A DNA stretch of 64,000 nt from NCBI RefSeq assembly GCF_900186865.1, contig NZ_LT906480.1, positions 3,118,001 to 3,182,000 of the forward strand, read 5' to 3'. A program made the position numbers and the translations under genes. The stretch comes from Stenotrophomonas maltophilia (lineage in GTDB: Bacteria; Pseudomonadota; Gammaproteobacteria; Xanthomonadales; Xanthomonadaceae). Below, one piece after another: positions 18,145 through 26,588 of this stretch. Below the pieces are notes generated by a model, which had not been told where the DNA came from, ran no database searches, and was given only the letters and a program-made list of their open reading frames with translations. Positions within the stretch are counted from its first letter, which is position 1. Each line of letters begins with the position of its first letter.

Positions 18145-18393
18145 ATGCCGGCCACTGGTCACCCTGTCATCCATGCCTTTGAAGCTGTGTTCGACCTGTC
18201 TGGCGGGGTGGAGCGCATTACGGCGCTCACTGTCATCTGCCGGCATTGCTCTGAAACCCGCTCGGCCAGCGAAGACAATCTGGTCCAGCTGCCGGGCGGC
18301 GCCTTGTTCCGCTGCGACGGATGCGGCAGTCATCAGGCGGTGAGCCATGCGCGGGTTGCCGATTGGCAGGTGAATTCGCTTCTGGGTGTCTGA
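18145..18393 (+). CDS. Small zinc-ribbon protein
   Basis: An 82-aa soluble protein with two CxxC knuckles (CRHC near residue 32 and CDGC near residue 57) about 20 residues apart, which suggests a single zinc ribbon. No DNA-binding or enzymatic motif is recognisable. Ribosome site is weak, so the exact start is uncertain. Confidence 0.55.
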   Translation: MPATGHPVIHAFEAVFDLSGGVERITALTVICRHCSETRSASEDNLVQLPGGALFRCDGCGSHQAVSHARVADWQVNSLLGV

Positions 18394-18574
18394 GGCTGCA
18401 ATACGACGGTGCCACGACGCAGGCCGTTGGCGCAGGGATGATGGTGCAGTCAGAGGCCGCCCCGTGAGCCACCTCGTCCGCCCGAAGGGCCGATGACGGC
18501 CGGGGCAAAGGAACTGTGCAGGGCGCAATGACATCACCTCGGCTAAGCTGCGGCACCTTTCTTCGCGCACGGCC

Positions 18575-20278
18575 ATGCATCCCTTCCCCCTTCCTGTCTC
18601 GGCACCCGATCAACTCGCCTACCGACTGCTGCAGGACAGCGACTGGGCCCGTTCCGCCGACGCGACCAACGCTCCTCCCGAACTTCGCGCTCTGCTGGCG
18701 ATGATCCTGGATTCTCCGGAGCCGCTGTGGATCGCATGGGGCCGCGACAACAAGGCGTTCTTCTTCAACGATGCCTACCTGCCGATGCTGGGCGGCAAGC
18801 TGCACGGCGCCATGGGCAGCCGATTGGAAGACGTCTGGGCGGACGTCTGGGTCGACGTCGTCGATGCTGTCAACGACGCCTTCGGCGGTACAAGCCGCAG
18901 TTTCAAGAACATGCCGTTGATGATGGACCGTGATGGCACGTTGCGCGAGACATTCTGGACGTTCTCCTACTCGCCGCTGCGTGCCGGTTGCGGAGGCGTG
19001 GCCGGCATCATCTGCATGGTCAGCGAGCAGACCGAACGGGTGATCGAACGCGACCGGCACACCCGCCAGGTGGCGGCCATCACCGAGCAGGCACGCGAGG
19101 CCCATCTTGAACTGGTACGCGCCCGCGAACAGCTGCGGCAGTCGCAGAAGCTGGAGGCCATCGGCCAGCTGACCGGCGGCGTTGCCCACGACTTCAACAA
19201 TCTGCTGCAGGTCATCACCGGTTCCGTGGACATGCTGCTGCATACCTGGCCGGCCGAAGATGCGCGCCTGCGCTATGTACAGGCGATCGAAACCGCCGCT
19301 GACCGCGCCACTCGCCTGACCGCCCAGCTTCTGGCGTTCTCGCGCAGGCAGAGCCTGTCGCCGCAGGTATTCGACCTCTGCGAGAGCGTACGCGCGCTTT
19401 CAGACATCATCACCACAGTGCTGGGTGCACGCATCTCCGTGTCGGTGAACCTGCCCGACGCCCCGTTGCCGGTGCTGCTGGACCGGACCCAGCTCGACAC
19501 CGCACTGATCAACATCGCGGTGAACGCGCGCGACGCCATCGACGGCCACGGCAAGGTGACGATCGATGTGGAACAGCTGACATCGGTGCCTTCCGTGCGG
19601 TTCGCGGCGCCGATGAAAGGCAACTTCGCTGCGATCAGCGTCAGCGACACCGGTGCCGGTATCGATCCGTCCGTGGTGGACCGGATCTTCGAGCCATTCT
19701 TCACCACCAAGGGAGTGGGCGCGGGCACCGGGCTTGGCCTCAGCCAGGTGTTCGGCTTCGTCAAGCAGTCCGAGGGCGAAGTGGACGTACAGAGCCAGGC
19801 CGGTGTCGGTACGCGCTTCACGCTGTATCTGCCGCTGGCGCAGGCTAACGCCTCCATCGAGCTGCCGACCGCGCAACCGGGATTGCTGCATGGTCACGGA
19901 TTGTGCGTGCTGGTGGTGGAAGACAATGTGGATGTGGCCGAATTTGCAGTCGGTGCGCTGCGCGAGCTTGAGTACAACGTCGTACTCGCGCGCAATGCCG
20001 ACGAAGCACTGGCGGAGCTCGAGCGCGACGCTGCGCGTTTCCACGTGGTGTTCAGCGACGTGGTCATGCCCGGGACCAATGGGCTGGATCTGGCCCGCAC
20101 CATCCGCAGCCGCCTGCCCGATCTTCCGATCATTCTCACCAGTGGCTACAGCGAACTGCTGGCCCGCGATCCAGGCCACGGTTTCACGCTGCTGCGCAAG
20201 CCCTACTCACTGAAGCAGCTGGCCTTGGTGATGACCGAGGCCAGCTGTCGCTCGCAGACGATGGTGACTGCGCATTAG
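18575..20278 (+). CDS. Hybrid sensor histidine kinase with PAS and receiver domains
   Basis: A 567-aa soluble hybrid kinase. An N-terminal PAS-like domain (about 40-155) is followed by a coiled linker and a HisKA domain with phosphoacceptor His205 (GGVAHDFNNLLQ). The HATPase domain shows N (NIAVNARDA), G1 (DTGAGID), F (FEPFFTTK) and G2 (GTGLGLS) boxes. The C-terminal receiver runs from about 443, with EDN acidic residues, phosphoacceptor Asp494 (FSDVVMPG) and a Lys in LLRKPYS. No transmembrane segment is visible, so the signal is probably cytoplasmic. No cognate regulator gene is adjacent. Confidence 0.93.
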   Translation: MHPFPLPVSAPDQLAYRLLQDSDWARSADATNAPPELRALLAMILDSPEPLWIAWGRDNKAFFFNDAYLPMLGGKLHGAMGSRLEDVWADVWVDVVDAVNDAFGGTSRSFKNMPLMMDRDGTLRETFWTFSYSPLRAGCGGVAGIICMVSEQTERVIERDRHTRQVAAITEQAREAHLELVRAREQLRQSQKLEAIGQLTGGVAHDFNNLLQVITGSVDMLLHTWPAEDARLRYVQAIETAADRATRLTAQLLAFSRRQSLSPQVFDLCESVRALSDIITTVLGARISVSVNLPDAPLPVLLDRTQLDTALINIAVNARDAIDGHGKVTIDVEQLTSVPSVRFAAPMKGNFAAISVSDTGAGIDPSVVDRIFEPFFTTKGVGAGTGLGLSQVFGFVKQSEGEVDVQSQAGVGTRFTLYLPLAQANASIELPTAQPGLLHGHGLCVLVVEDNVDVAEFAVGALRELEYNVVLARNADEALAELERDAARFHVVFSDVVMPGTNGLDLARTIRSRLPDLPIILTSGYSELLARDPGHGFTLLRKPYSLKQLALVMTEASCRSQTMVTAH

Positions 20279-20286
20279 CGGGCAGA

Positions 20287-21810
20287 TCACCGGATCGGAC
20301 CGGTCCAGGAAGCAAGCGCTGAATCGAGGCCGGACATATCCCCCCGTGTGCCACAGGCCCAGGCAACGATGCCATCCGGGCGCACCAGCACCGCCCCCAG
20401 GCCCGACGCCACATCCCCGGTATCTGCGGCGCAGGCGATGGAAGGCTGCCAGCGTTGGCCATGCTGCGGTGGCGAAGACGCCGGGTCGAAAACAAGCAGC
20501 GCCCCCTGCCCCGCTCTCAGCAGTTCGCCCAGGCGGCGGCCATCGACCAACCGGAAGTCCGGCGCGCTCCTGCCGACCAGCGGGTGGTCTCCGTCAAGAT
20601 CCAGCTGCTGCGAAACACCCCAGATCCGCTCGGCCAGATACGTGGCCCCATCGCGGGTGCCGGCCAGGTCGGCCATGATCGCTGCCAGCGCGCGCGAACC
20701 GGCCCCGGGTCGCATCAGCGCAACCTGCGCGCGCGACCAGTCCAGCACCTTGGCGCCCACCGGATGGCGCTCAGCCTGATAGCTGTCCAGCAGCGCCTCA
20801 TCGGCCTTGCCCCGCGCCACGGCGGCCAGCTTCCAACCGAGGTTCATCGCATCGCCGATGCCGAGGTTCAGTCCCTGGCCGCCCAACGGCGAATGCATGT
20901 GCGCGGCATCACCTGCCAACAGCACACGTCCGCTGCGATAGGCCGTCGCCTGGCGCGCAGCATCGGTCCATGTCGTGGCCAGGTGCAATGCGGTGATCGT
21001 TGCCTCGCGGCCAGACACCCGCCGCAGCAACGCTTGCGCGGTGTGCCGGTCCAGTGGCGTGCGATGGCCGGCGCCACCATCGAAATCGGCCAGCGCCAGC
21101 ATGCCTGGCGGGTTGAAATTGCACATCCCGTGATCGGTGAACTGTCGGCCTGGTGTGAGTACACACCCATCTGCCAGTTCGACCAGCAGCGTGTAACCGG
21201 TGAACTCTGGCCCGGTTCCAGCGAAGAGGAAGCCCGATTGCTTGCGTACCGTGCTGCGGGCCCCATCACAACCGACCAGCCAGCGGCCGTGGACCCTGCC
21301 GGAGCCGGTGTGCACGGCAACCTGCGCCTCGTGCGCATCCACCGTCTGTACCACACGCCCGCGTTCGATGCGCACGCCCAGCGCAGTCGCACGTTCGGCA
21401 AACACCGTTTCCAGGGCCTGCAATTCCACCGCCATCTGGGTGCCCACCGGCGTCGGCAGGCGCCAGGTCCAGCGCGTGTGGTCGACGTCGTCCAACGCAA
21501 ACGGTATTCCGGCGAAGTGGCCGCCCAACGCCCGCGGTTGCGCCAGCCAATGAGCGGTGCCGGGCGGCGGCGCGCCCTTGTCGGGCTTGAGCACCTGCGT
21601 CGCGGCGACCGCGTCCAACAGGCCGCGCCGATCAAGTGCCTCCAGCGTGGGGGCGTTGAGGCCGCGCAGCCCGGATGGCAGGCGCTTCAACGGCGAACCG
21701 GCGGACCCGGCCTGCTCCAGCACCAGCACCGAACACCCGGCCAGGGCCAGTTCGCAGGACAGGAACAGGCCAACCGGGCCAGCACCGGCAATGACGACGT
21801 CGTACAGCAT
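20287..21810 (-). CDS. FAD-dependent aromatic monooxygenase (PHBH family)
   Basis: A 507-aa group A flavoprotein hydroxylase. It has the N-terminal GxGxxG Rossmann motif (IAGAGPVGLFLSCELALAG), the DG motif (LVGCDGARSTVRKQSG) and the GD motif (VLLAGDAAHMHSPLGGQGLN), plus a C-terminal thioredoxin-like extension as in polyketide hydroxylases and rifampicin monooxygenases. It is divergent from a TetR regulator, and a shared operator lies between. Substrate unknown: a phenolic, antibiotic or polyketide compound is likely. Confidence 0.9.
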   Translation of the reverse strand: MLYDVVIAGAGPVGLFLSCELALAGCSVLVLEQAGSAGSPLKRLPSGLRGLNAPTLEALDRRGLLDAVAATQVLKPDKGAPPPGTAHWLAQPRALGGHFAGIPFALDDVDHTRWTWRLPTPVGTQMAVELQALETVFAERATALGVRIERGRVVQTVDAHEAQVAVHTGSGRVHGRWLVGCDGARSTVRKQSGFLFAGTGPEFTGYTLLVELADGCVLTPGRQFTDHGMCNFNPPGMLALADFDGGAGHRTPLDRHTAQALLRRVSGREATITALHLATTWTDAARQATAYRSGRVLLAGDAAHMHSPLGGQGLNLGIGDAMNLGWKLAAVARGKADEALLDSYQAERHPVGAKVLDWSRAQVALMRPGAGSRALAAIMADLAGTRDGATYLAERIWGVSQQLDLDGDHPLVGRSAPDFRLVDGRRLGELLRAGQGALLVFDPASSPPQHGQRWQPSIACAADTGDVASGLGAVLVRPDGIVAWACGTRGDMSGLDSALASWTGPIR

Positions 21811-21857
21811 CGAGATTCCTTGTGAGCGCCGGGTCGGCGCTCTGGCGGATCAAATGT

Positions 21858-21870
21858 TACACTCGGTGTA
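21858..21870. promoter_or_regulatory. TetR-type operator between monooxygenase and regulator
   Basis: Inverted repeat TACAC-TCG-GTGTA centred in the 82-bp gap between the two divergent genes. Its size, symmetry and location are those of TetR-family operators controlling both the regulator and its target. Confidence 0.65.
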
Positions 21871-21892
21871 CGTTTTCACAAGTGAACCGCCC

Positions 21893-22537
21893 ATGACCCC
21901 GCCTCCTGGCCGCCGCGAACAACGCAAGGCCGTGACTCGACAAACGATTTCGGACGTCGCCACCGAGCTGATCATCCGGCGCGGCTTCGAGGCCGTCTCC
22001 ATGTCCGAGATCGCCGAAGCCGCGGGCGTCTCACGCAAGACGGTCTTCAACTACTTCGCCAGCAAGGAAGACCTGGTGTTCGACCGGGATGAGGAGGCGC
22101 GCACGCTGCTGCGCGAGGGCATGATGGCGCGCAGCGGCCTGACCCCGCTCGCGGCCTTCCAGTCGCTCGTTCGTGAGCTGCTGGAGGCTGGCCATCCGCT
22201 GCTGCGCATCAATGCCGGCGCTGTCGCCTTCTGGGGCACCGTGGCGGAGAGCCCGGTACTGGTCGCGCACGCGCGACGGCTGCAGGCGCAGTTGACTGAC
22301 GATCTGGCGCGATTGATGGCCCACGCTGTCGGCCGGCCCGAACATGACGCCGAAGCGCGACTGGGCGCGGCCATGCTGCTGGCGTCGATGGTGGCGGCCT
22401 ATGAGAAAGGACTGGCAAGCCAGCTGGAGGGCGAGGACCCGCGTGAGGCCATGCGGCAGCTGATCGTGCGCGGTGCCACCGGGGTACTGGTGGCCTTGGC
22501 GGGCACCCCGTATACGGACCCCGGCGCGCGTCCATAG
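21893..22537 (+). CDS. TetR-family transcriptional repressor
   Basis: A 214-aa one-domain repressor: the N-terminal HTH is clear (ISDVATELIIRRGFEAVSMS, then GVSRKTVFNYFASKEDLVF) and the C-terminal helical ligand-binding domain is variable. It probably represses the divergent FAD monooxygenase and itself through the TACAC/GTGTA operator. The open frame extends to 21557, but the ATG at 21893 begins the TetR homology. Confidence 0.92.
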   Translation: MTPPPGRREQRKAVTRQTISDVATELIIRRGFEAVSMSEIAEAAGVSRKTVFNYFASKEDLVFDRDEEARTLLREGMMARSGLTPLAAFQSLVRELLEAGHPLLRINAGAVAFWGTVAESPVLVAHARRLQAQLTDDLARLMAHAVGRPEHDAEARLGAAMLLASMVAAYEKGLASQLEGEDPREAMRQLIVRGATGVLVALAGTPYTDPGARP

Positions 22538-22571
22538 CGCATCCGGGGAATAGGCGCCGAAGTATCGCAAA

Positions 22572-22586
22572 TGCTAATCTTTCTCA
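22572..22586 (+). promoter_or_regulatory. Fur-box-like site upstream of siderophore receptor
   Basis: TGCTAATCTTTCTCA matches the 7-1-7 Fur consensus TGATAAT-N-ATTATCA at 11 of 14 positions and lies about 40-50 nt before the receptor start. Iron repression is the expected control for such receptors. Confidence 0.6.
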
Positions 22587-22598
22587 TTTGCAGACACG

Positions 22599-22645
22599 TG
22601 CCCCTCCCCAATGCCCCTCCCCAATGCCCCTGCCCATGCCCCTGC
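22599..22645 (+). repeat. Tandem C-rich repeat carrying several candidate start codons
   Basis: Two perfect 13-bp copies of TGCCCCTCCCCAA are followed by two degenerate 12-bp copies (TGCCCCTGCCCA and a close variant). Copies end/begin with ATG at 22611, 22624 and 22636, of which only the last two are in the receptor frame. Copy-number change of the 13-bp unit would alter spacing and the frame of the first ATG. Confidence 0.7.
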
Positions 22646-24765
22646 AACGCACCCTGTGCCTGACACTGACCCTGCACGTGGCGACCCTTGCGCATGCAGC
22701 TGAGCCCTCCGCTGCCGCACCCAGGGATCTGGACAAGGTCGAAGTCCGCGGACGCGCACAGACACTGTATCGGGTAGACGATGCCGCGGTCGGTACCCGC
22801 ACGGATACGCCGCTGGAACTGGTCCCACAGTCGATCCAGGTCATCCCGCGTGAACTGATCGACGACCAGGCCGCGCGCCAGGTGACCGATCTCTATCGCA
22901 GCATCAGCGGCATCAGCTATTTCAGCTATGCCGGGGTGACCCTGCGCGGCTTCCGCCAGGAGAACGTGCTGTATGACGGTCTGCGCGGTGACCCGTATGC
23001 AGGATTTTCGGTGCCGCAGCTGTTCAACATCGAGCGCGTGGAAGTGCTGAAGGGGCCGGCAGGTGCACTGTATGGCGGGGGTGATGCGGGCGGTGTCATC
23101 AACTACGTGAACCGCAAGCCGAAAGCCAGCGCCGAACGCCGCATCGAGGTCCAGCTGGGCGACAAGGACTTCCGTGCCGGATCGATCGAGGGTACCGGGC
23201 CATTGAATGCCGCCGGCAGCGTGCGCTATCGCGCCGGGCTCTATGCCGACAGTGAACAGGGCGTGCGCTGGAATACCGACAGCGAGAGCGTGATCGGCGA
23301 TGCCTCGCTGGCCTTCGACGTCGGCCAGACCGGCGAACTGGTGCTGCAGTTCACCGACATTACCCAGAACCTTGGCGGCAACCGCCTGCGCGGCGTGCCG
23401 GTCAACGATGCAGGCACGTTCCTGACCGACCGCCGCTGGAACCACAACGAGGCCAGCGACTTCCTCGACATGCGCGCCAAGGTGGCGCTGGCGCAGTATC
23501 GTTTCGCGCCGAGCGACACTCTGGACCTGGACTTCGCCGCCCGCTGGTTCAGCAACAACGAACACCAGATGTACCACGAGCCGATGGGCCTGATCGATCG
23601 TGACCGCGATGGCGTGGCCGAGTGGATGACCCGCCAGCTGCGCAACCAGATCCGCGACAACGAAGCATTCACTGCCAACGGCAATGCCGTCTGGCGGGTG
23701 GCCACCGGCACGGTTGAGCACAAGGTGCTGTTCGGCGCCGATGTGTACCAGCTGGATGCGGATTTCACCGCACAGACCGCGAACAGCGCTGACCTTGCGC
23801 GTGGCGCCGGGCCGGTGCGCGGCATCGACCTGTTCAATCCCATGTACGGCGCCAGTACCTGGCACGACTACAACCTGGCGGCCCTGCCCTGGCGCAGCAC
23901 GTCCACCCGCAGCAAGCGCCATGGCGGCTATCTGCAGGACGAACTGGCACTGGGCCCACGCTGGCATGTGCTGGCCGGGCTGCGCTGGGATGGCTTCAAG
24001 GATGAGGATCGCATCACTGGCAACAGTGTGGATGGCAACGATCTCAGCTGGCGGCTGGGCAGCACGTTCACCGTGCGCGAGGGCCTGAACGTCTACGCCA
24101 ACGTCGCCAGTGGTTTCGTGCCGCAGAGTGCCGCCAACCAGAACCCGGCCGCTGGCGGACCGTTCGATGCCGAGCGCAGCAAGCAGTGGGAAGTAGGCAT
24201 GAAGTCGCTGCTGGCCGACCGTGTGGCCTTGAACATGGCGGTCTACCGGATCGACCGCAGCAACATCGTGCAGGCCACCGGCGAGGTGATCGGTGGCGTG
24301 AACCAGTTGGCCGCGCTGGGCCTGGTACGCAGCACCGGCATGGAGCTTGACCTGCTGGCCGACCTCAGCGAGCGCTGGGTGCTGAATCTGACGTACGCCT
24401 ACAACGATGCGCGGGTGAAGGACGCCGGACCGAATGGCATCACCAACGCCTCAGGCGACCGATTCGCCAATGCGCCGCGCAACAAGCTGGGGTTGTGGAC
24501 GCGCTATGACCTGCCGGCGATCAACTCCGCCATCGGTTTTGGCGCCGATCACGTCGGCGAGCGCGTCAGCCTGGATGGGCAGACAGTCAAGGCCTACACC
24601 GTGTTCGACATGAGCTGGAAGACCACGTGGAGGCAGTGGCAGTTCCAGGCCAACGTCAAGAACCTGTTCGACAAGGTGTACGCGGCCAGTGGCTTCATTG
24701 AACGCAACGGGCATTTCCCCGGCGAGCCACGGCGGGTGTATGTGCAGGCGGCCTACAGCTTCTGA
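22624..24765 (+). CDS. TonB-dependent siderophore receptor
   Basis: Outer-membrane ferric-siderophore receptor, 713 aa from the ATG at 22624 (or 709 from 22636). A signal peptide ends at HVATLAHA, a TonB-box-like DKVEVRG follows, then the plug domain (ELVPQSIQVIPRELIDDQ; VEVLKGPAGALYGGGDAGGV) and a 22-strand-type barrel ending in aromatic AYSF. Length and motifs match the FhuA/FpvA-like group, without an N-terminal signalling domain. The Fur-box-like site upstream fits iron control. The start is unusual because it lies in a tandem repeat with no clear Shine-Dalgarno sequence. Confidence 0.93.
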   Translation: MPLPMPLQRTLCLTLTLHVATLAHAAEPSAAAPRDLDKVEVRGRAQTLYRVDDAAVGTRTDTPLELVPQSIQVIPRELIDDQAARQVTDLYRSISGISYFSYAGVTLRGFRQENVLYDGLRGDPYAGFSVPQLFNIERVEVLKGPAGALYGGGDAGGVINYVNRKPKASAERRIEVQLGDKDFRAGSIEGTGPLNAAGSVRYRAGLYADSEQGVRWNTDSESVIGDASLAFDVGQTGELVLQFTDITQNLGGNRLRGVPVNDAGTFLTDRRWNHNEASDFLDMRAKVALAQYRFAPSDTLDLDFAARWFSNNEHQMYHEPMGLIDRDRDGVAEWMTRQLRNQIRDNEAFTANGNAVWRVATGTVEHKVLFGADVYQLDADFTAQTANSADLARGAGPVRGIDLFNPMYGASTWHDYNLAALPWRSTSTRSKRHGGYLQDELALGPRWHVLAGLRWDGFKDEDRITGNSVDGNDLSWRLGSTFTVREGLNVYANVASGFVPQSAANQNPAAGGPFDAERSKQWEVGMKSLLADRVALNMAVYRIDRSNIVQATGEVIGGVNQLAALGLVRSTGMELDLLADLSERWVLNLTYAYNDARVKDAGPNGITNASGDRFANAPRNKLGLWTRYDLPAINSAIGFGADHVGERVSLDGQTVKAYTVFDMSWKTTWRQWQFQANVKNLFDKVYAASGFIERNGHFPGEPRRVYVQAAYSF

Positions 24766-24926
24766 CCGGAAGCACTTTTAGCGCTGATCCAATGCCGGCA
24801 AGCAGATCGTTGCCTGGCACTGGCCCACGCGTGTCCGAAACCGTCGGCACTTCCAGTCACTTGTGCACGATCTCCTCCGCCTGTAGCGTTGCCGTTGCCC
24901 AAGGAGGGCTATCAACGGAGTGAAGC

Positions 24927-25124
24927 ATGAAGATTGGATTCAAGCTGTCTGTTGCTATCGCGGCTGCTGCACTGACCCTGGGAATCGGCAGTGCCTCCGC
25001 GCAGTCCCGCTGTACCCCTTGCTACACCGCGTATGACGCGTGCCTGGCGGCGGGTAATGGCGAGAAGGTCTGTTACCCGGCGTTTGCTCGTTGCCTGCGG
25101 AACAGCGGCTGCACCATCCCGTAA
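24927..25124 (+). CDS. Small secreted cysteine-rich protein
   Basis: A 65-aa precursor: signal peptide MKIGFKLSVAIAAAALTLG... cleaved after ASA, leaving a ~40-residue mature peptide with six cysteines (CTPC, DAC, VCY, RCL, SGC). It has a good ribosome site (GGAG about 8 nt before ATG) and is isolated, 160 nt after the receptor. It could be a periplasmic or extracellular disulphide-rich peptide; family not recognised. Confidence 0.65.
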   Translation: MKIGFKLSVAIAAAALTLGIGSASAQSRCTPCYTAYDACLAAGNGEKVCYPAFARCLRNSGCTIP

Positions 25125-25234
25125 GCCACGCACTGCCGTGATGCGTGCCGGCCCCCATTTCGGGGGCTGGCATTGGCTGGCAGGCGCTGCGCCTTACTAC
25201 TGAAAAGGTTCCATACGCGACTGGCGGTGTGATT

Positions 25235-26557
25235 TCATCCCATCCGCATCGCATGGTTCTCGCGCGCCTGCACATCAATTTCCTGCTGGCGTTGCCCGGC
25301 AGTCTGCTGGCGCTCCAGGTCGACCGCTTTCATCTGCTGCAACGACTGCGTAACCGGCGTCTGTACTGCTATATCCGTGGGCATTGAAACGCGCAGGTGG
25401 GCGGGGTCGGTCATCTCGCCCTGCACCACGAACACGTTCCGCCCTGCGGGAGCGTCGCCCGTCTGGGCGCTCAGCAGCACGTGATCGGCGCGTTCAAGCT
25501 GGTTGCGGCGGGCCAAGGCCATCACGCTCGCCACAAGACGCTCGCTGTTCTCATCGTGGGTACGCCCCGCGCTGGCATCGATCGCGGCCACGCCTTCGCG
25601 CACCTGCTGCAGCAATGTGTACTCACGGTGGCCAGGACCAATGTCGGCCAGACGGGTCGGCGCCTGTGAGGGATCCGGCACGTCGTCCACGGCTGCGGTA
25701 AGCGGGCTGCGGGTAATGGTCCGATACGGGTCGTCCGGGTGGAACTGGGTTCGCTTCTCCAGGCGCTCCAGACGAACCTCGCGCGCGTCGTTGAGTTCGG
25801 CGATACGTGAGGGATCGGTGATCTCGCGCAGCGACATGTGACCGCCGCCCGCACTGATGCTGGCCCATTTCCTGTCCGCCTCGAAGTACATCGCGTAGTA
25901 GCTGTTGCCACCGATGACGTTCGGATCGACCGCCGAGCGCCCTTCCAGGGCCTGGGTGGCTTCCAGCACGCTCAACCGGGTGAGGTACTGGCCGCCTTTC
26001 GTCCATCCCATCTGGCTGATGGCATCGACGCTGGTGTTGCCTACACGCGGGCCTCCGGCGTAGTCATTGTTGAGCATGTTGGTCCAGATCTGTTCCAGCT
26101 TCGCGGGGCCGCTCTTCTGCTCAGCCGCCTGCAGCAACACGCGCGGCGTCCAGCAGTTGGGATCGAGTTCATGCCGTTCAAATGCCCGATCGTGAGCCAG
26201 CATTACATCCTTGCCGGGAAGATTCAGTGCCAGGTCTGGGCGGCGCTCGTTCATCCACTGCTGCCGCAACTCAAGATCTCTTTCGAGCAGGGTCTGCCCA
26301 AAGGACTCCCATTGCCGCTCCGTCAACTGTGCATTTGGAAACCGGGATCCCTCGTCCTGCTGAGTCTTCGCGTAGCTTTGTGCATACACGTTCGCGACGC
26401 GTCCCGGCAGGCTGTCATTGCGTACAACACCCAGTGCCAGTGTCCCGTATCCATCGGCTCCCGGCAGTTGCGACAGGTAGTTCCAGTAAAGCTCGCGGTT
26501 ACCGTCTCTGGCGTAGCTGCCAAGGACGCTCAGATCTCGCTCGGTCAATCCACTCAT
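25235..26557 (-). CDS. Putative X-T4SS effector with C-terminal XVIPCD-like domain
   Basis: A 440-aa protein. Residues about 300-415 match the pattern of the Xanthomonas VirD4-interacting protein conserved domain: GHREYTLLQQVREGV, a GRTHDENSERLVASVMALAR segment, RADHVLLS, NVFVVQG and MPTDIAVQTPVTQS, then a Gln-rich tail (405-435). This domain is the secretion signal read by VirD4 in X-T4SS. The N-terminal ~280 residues, presumably the toxic part, show no enzymatic motif I recognise. No signal peptide is present, as expected for direct transfer. The gene just upstream on the same strand is a likely immunity gene. Gene order relative to virD4 agrees with my memory of the S. maltophilia K279a effector Smlt3024; that identity is not confirmed here. 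Confidence 0.8.
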   Translation of the reverse strand: MSGLTERDLSVLGSYARDGNRELYWNYLSQLPGADGYGTLALGVVRNDSLPGRVANVYAQSYAKTQQDEGSRFPNAQLTERQWESFGQTLLERDLELRQQWMNERRPDLALNLPGKDVMLAHDRAFERHELDPNCWTPRVLLQAAEQKSGPAKLEQIWTNMLNNDYAGGPRVGNTSVDAISQMGWTKGGQYLTRLSVLEATQALEGRSAVDPNVIGGNSYYAMYFEADRKWASISAGGGHMSLREITDPSRIAELNDAREVRLERLEKRTQFHPDDPYRTITRSPLTAAVDDVPDPSQAPTRLADIGPGHREYTLLQQVREGVAAIDASAGRTHDENSERLVASVMALARRNQLERADHVLLSAQTGDAPAGRNVFVVQGEMTDPAHLRVSMPTDIAVQTPVTQSLQQMKAVDLERQQTAGQRQQEIDVQARENHAMRMG

Positions 26558-26588
26558 ACCCTACCCCTTCTCTTCCTTGAATCACCGA

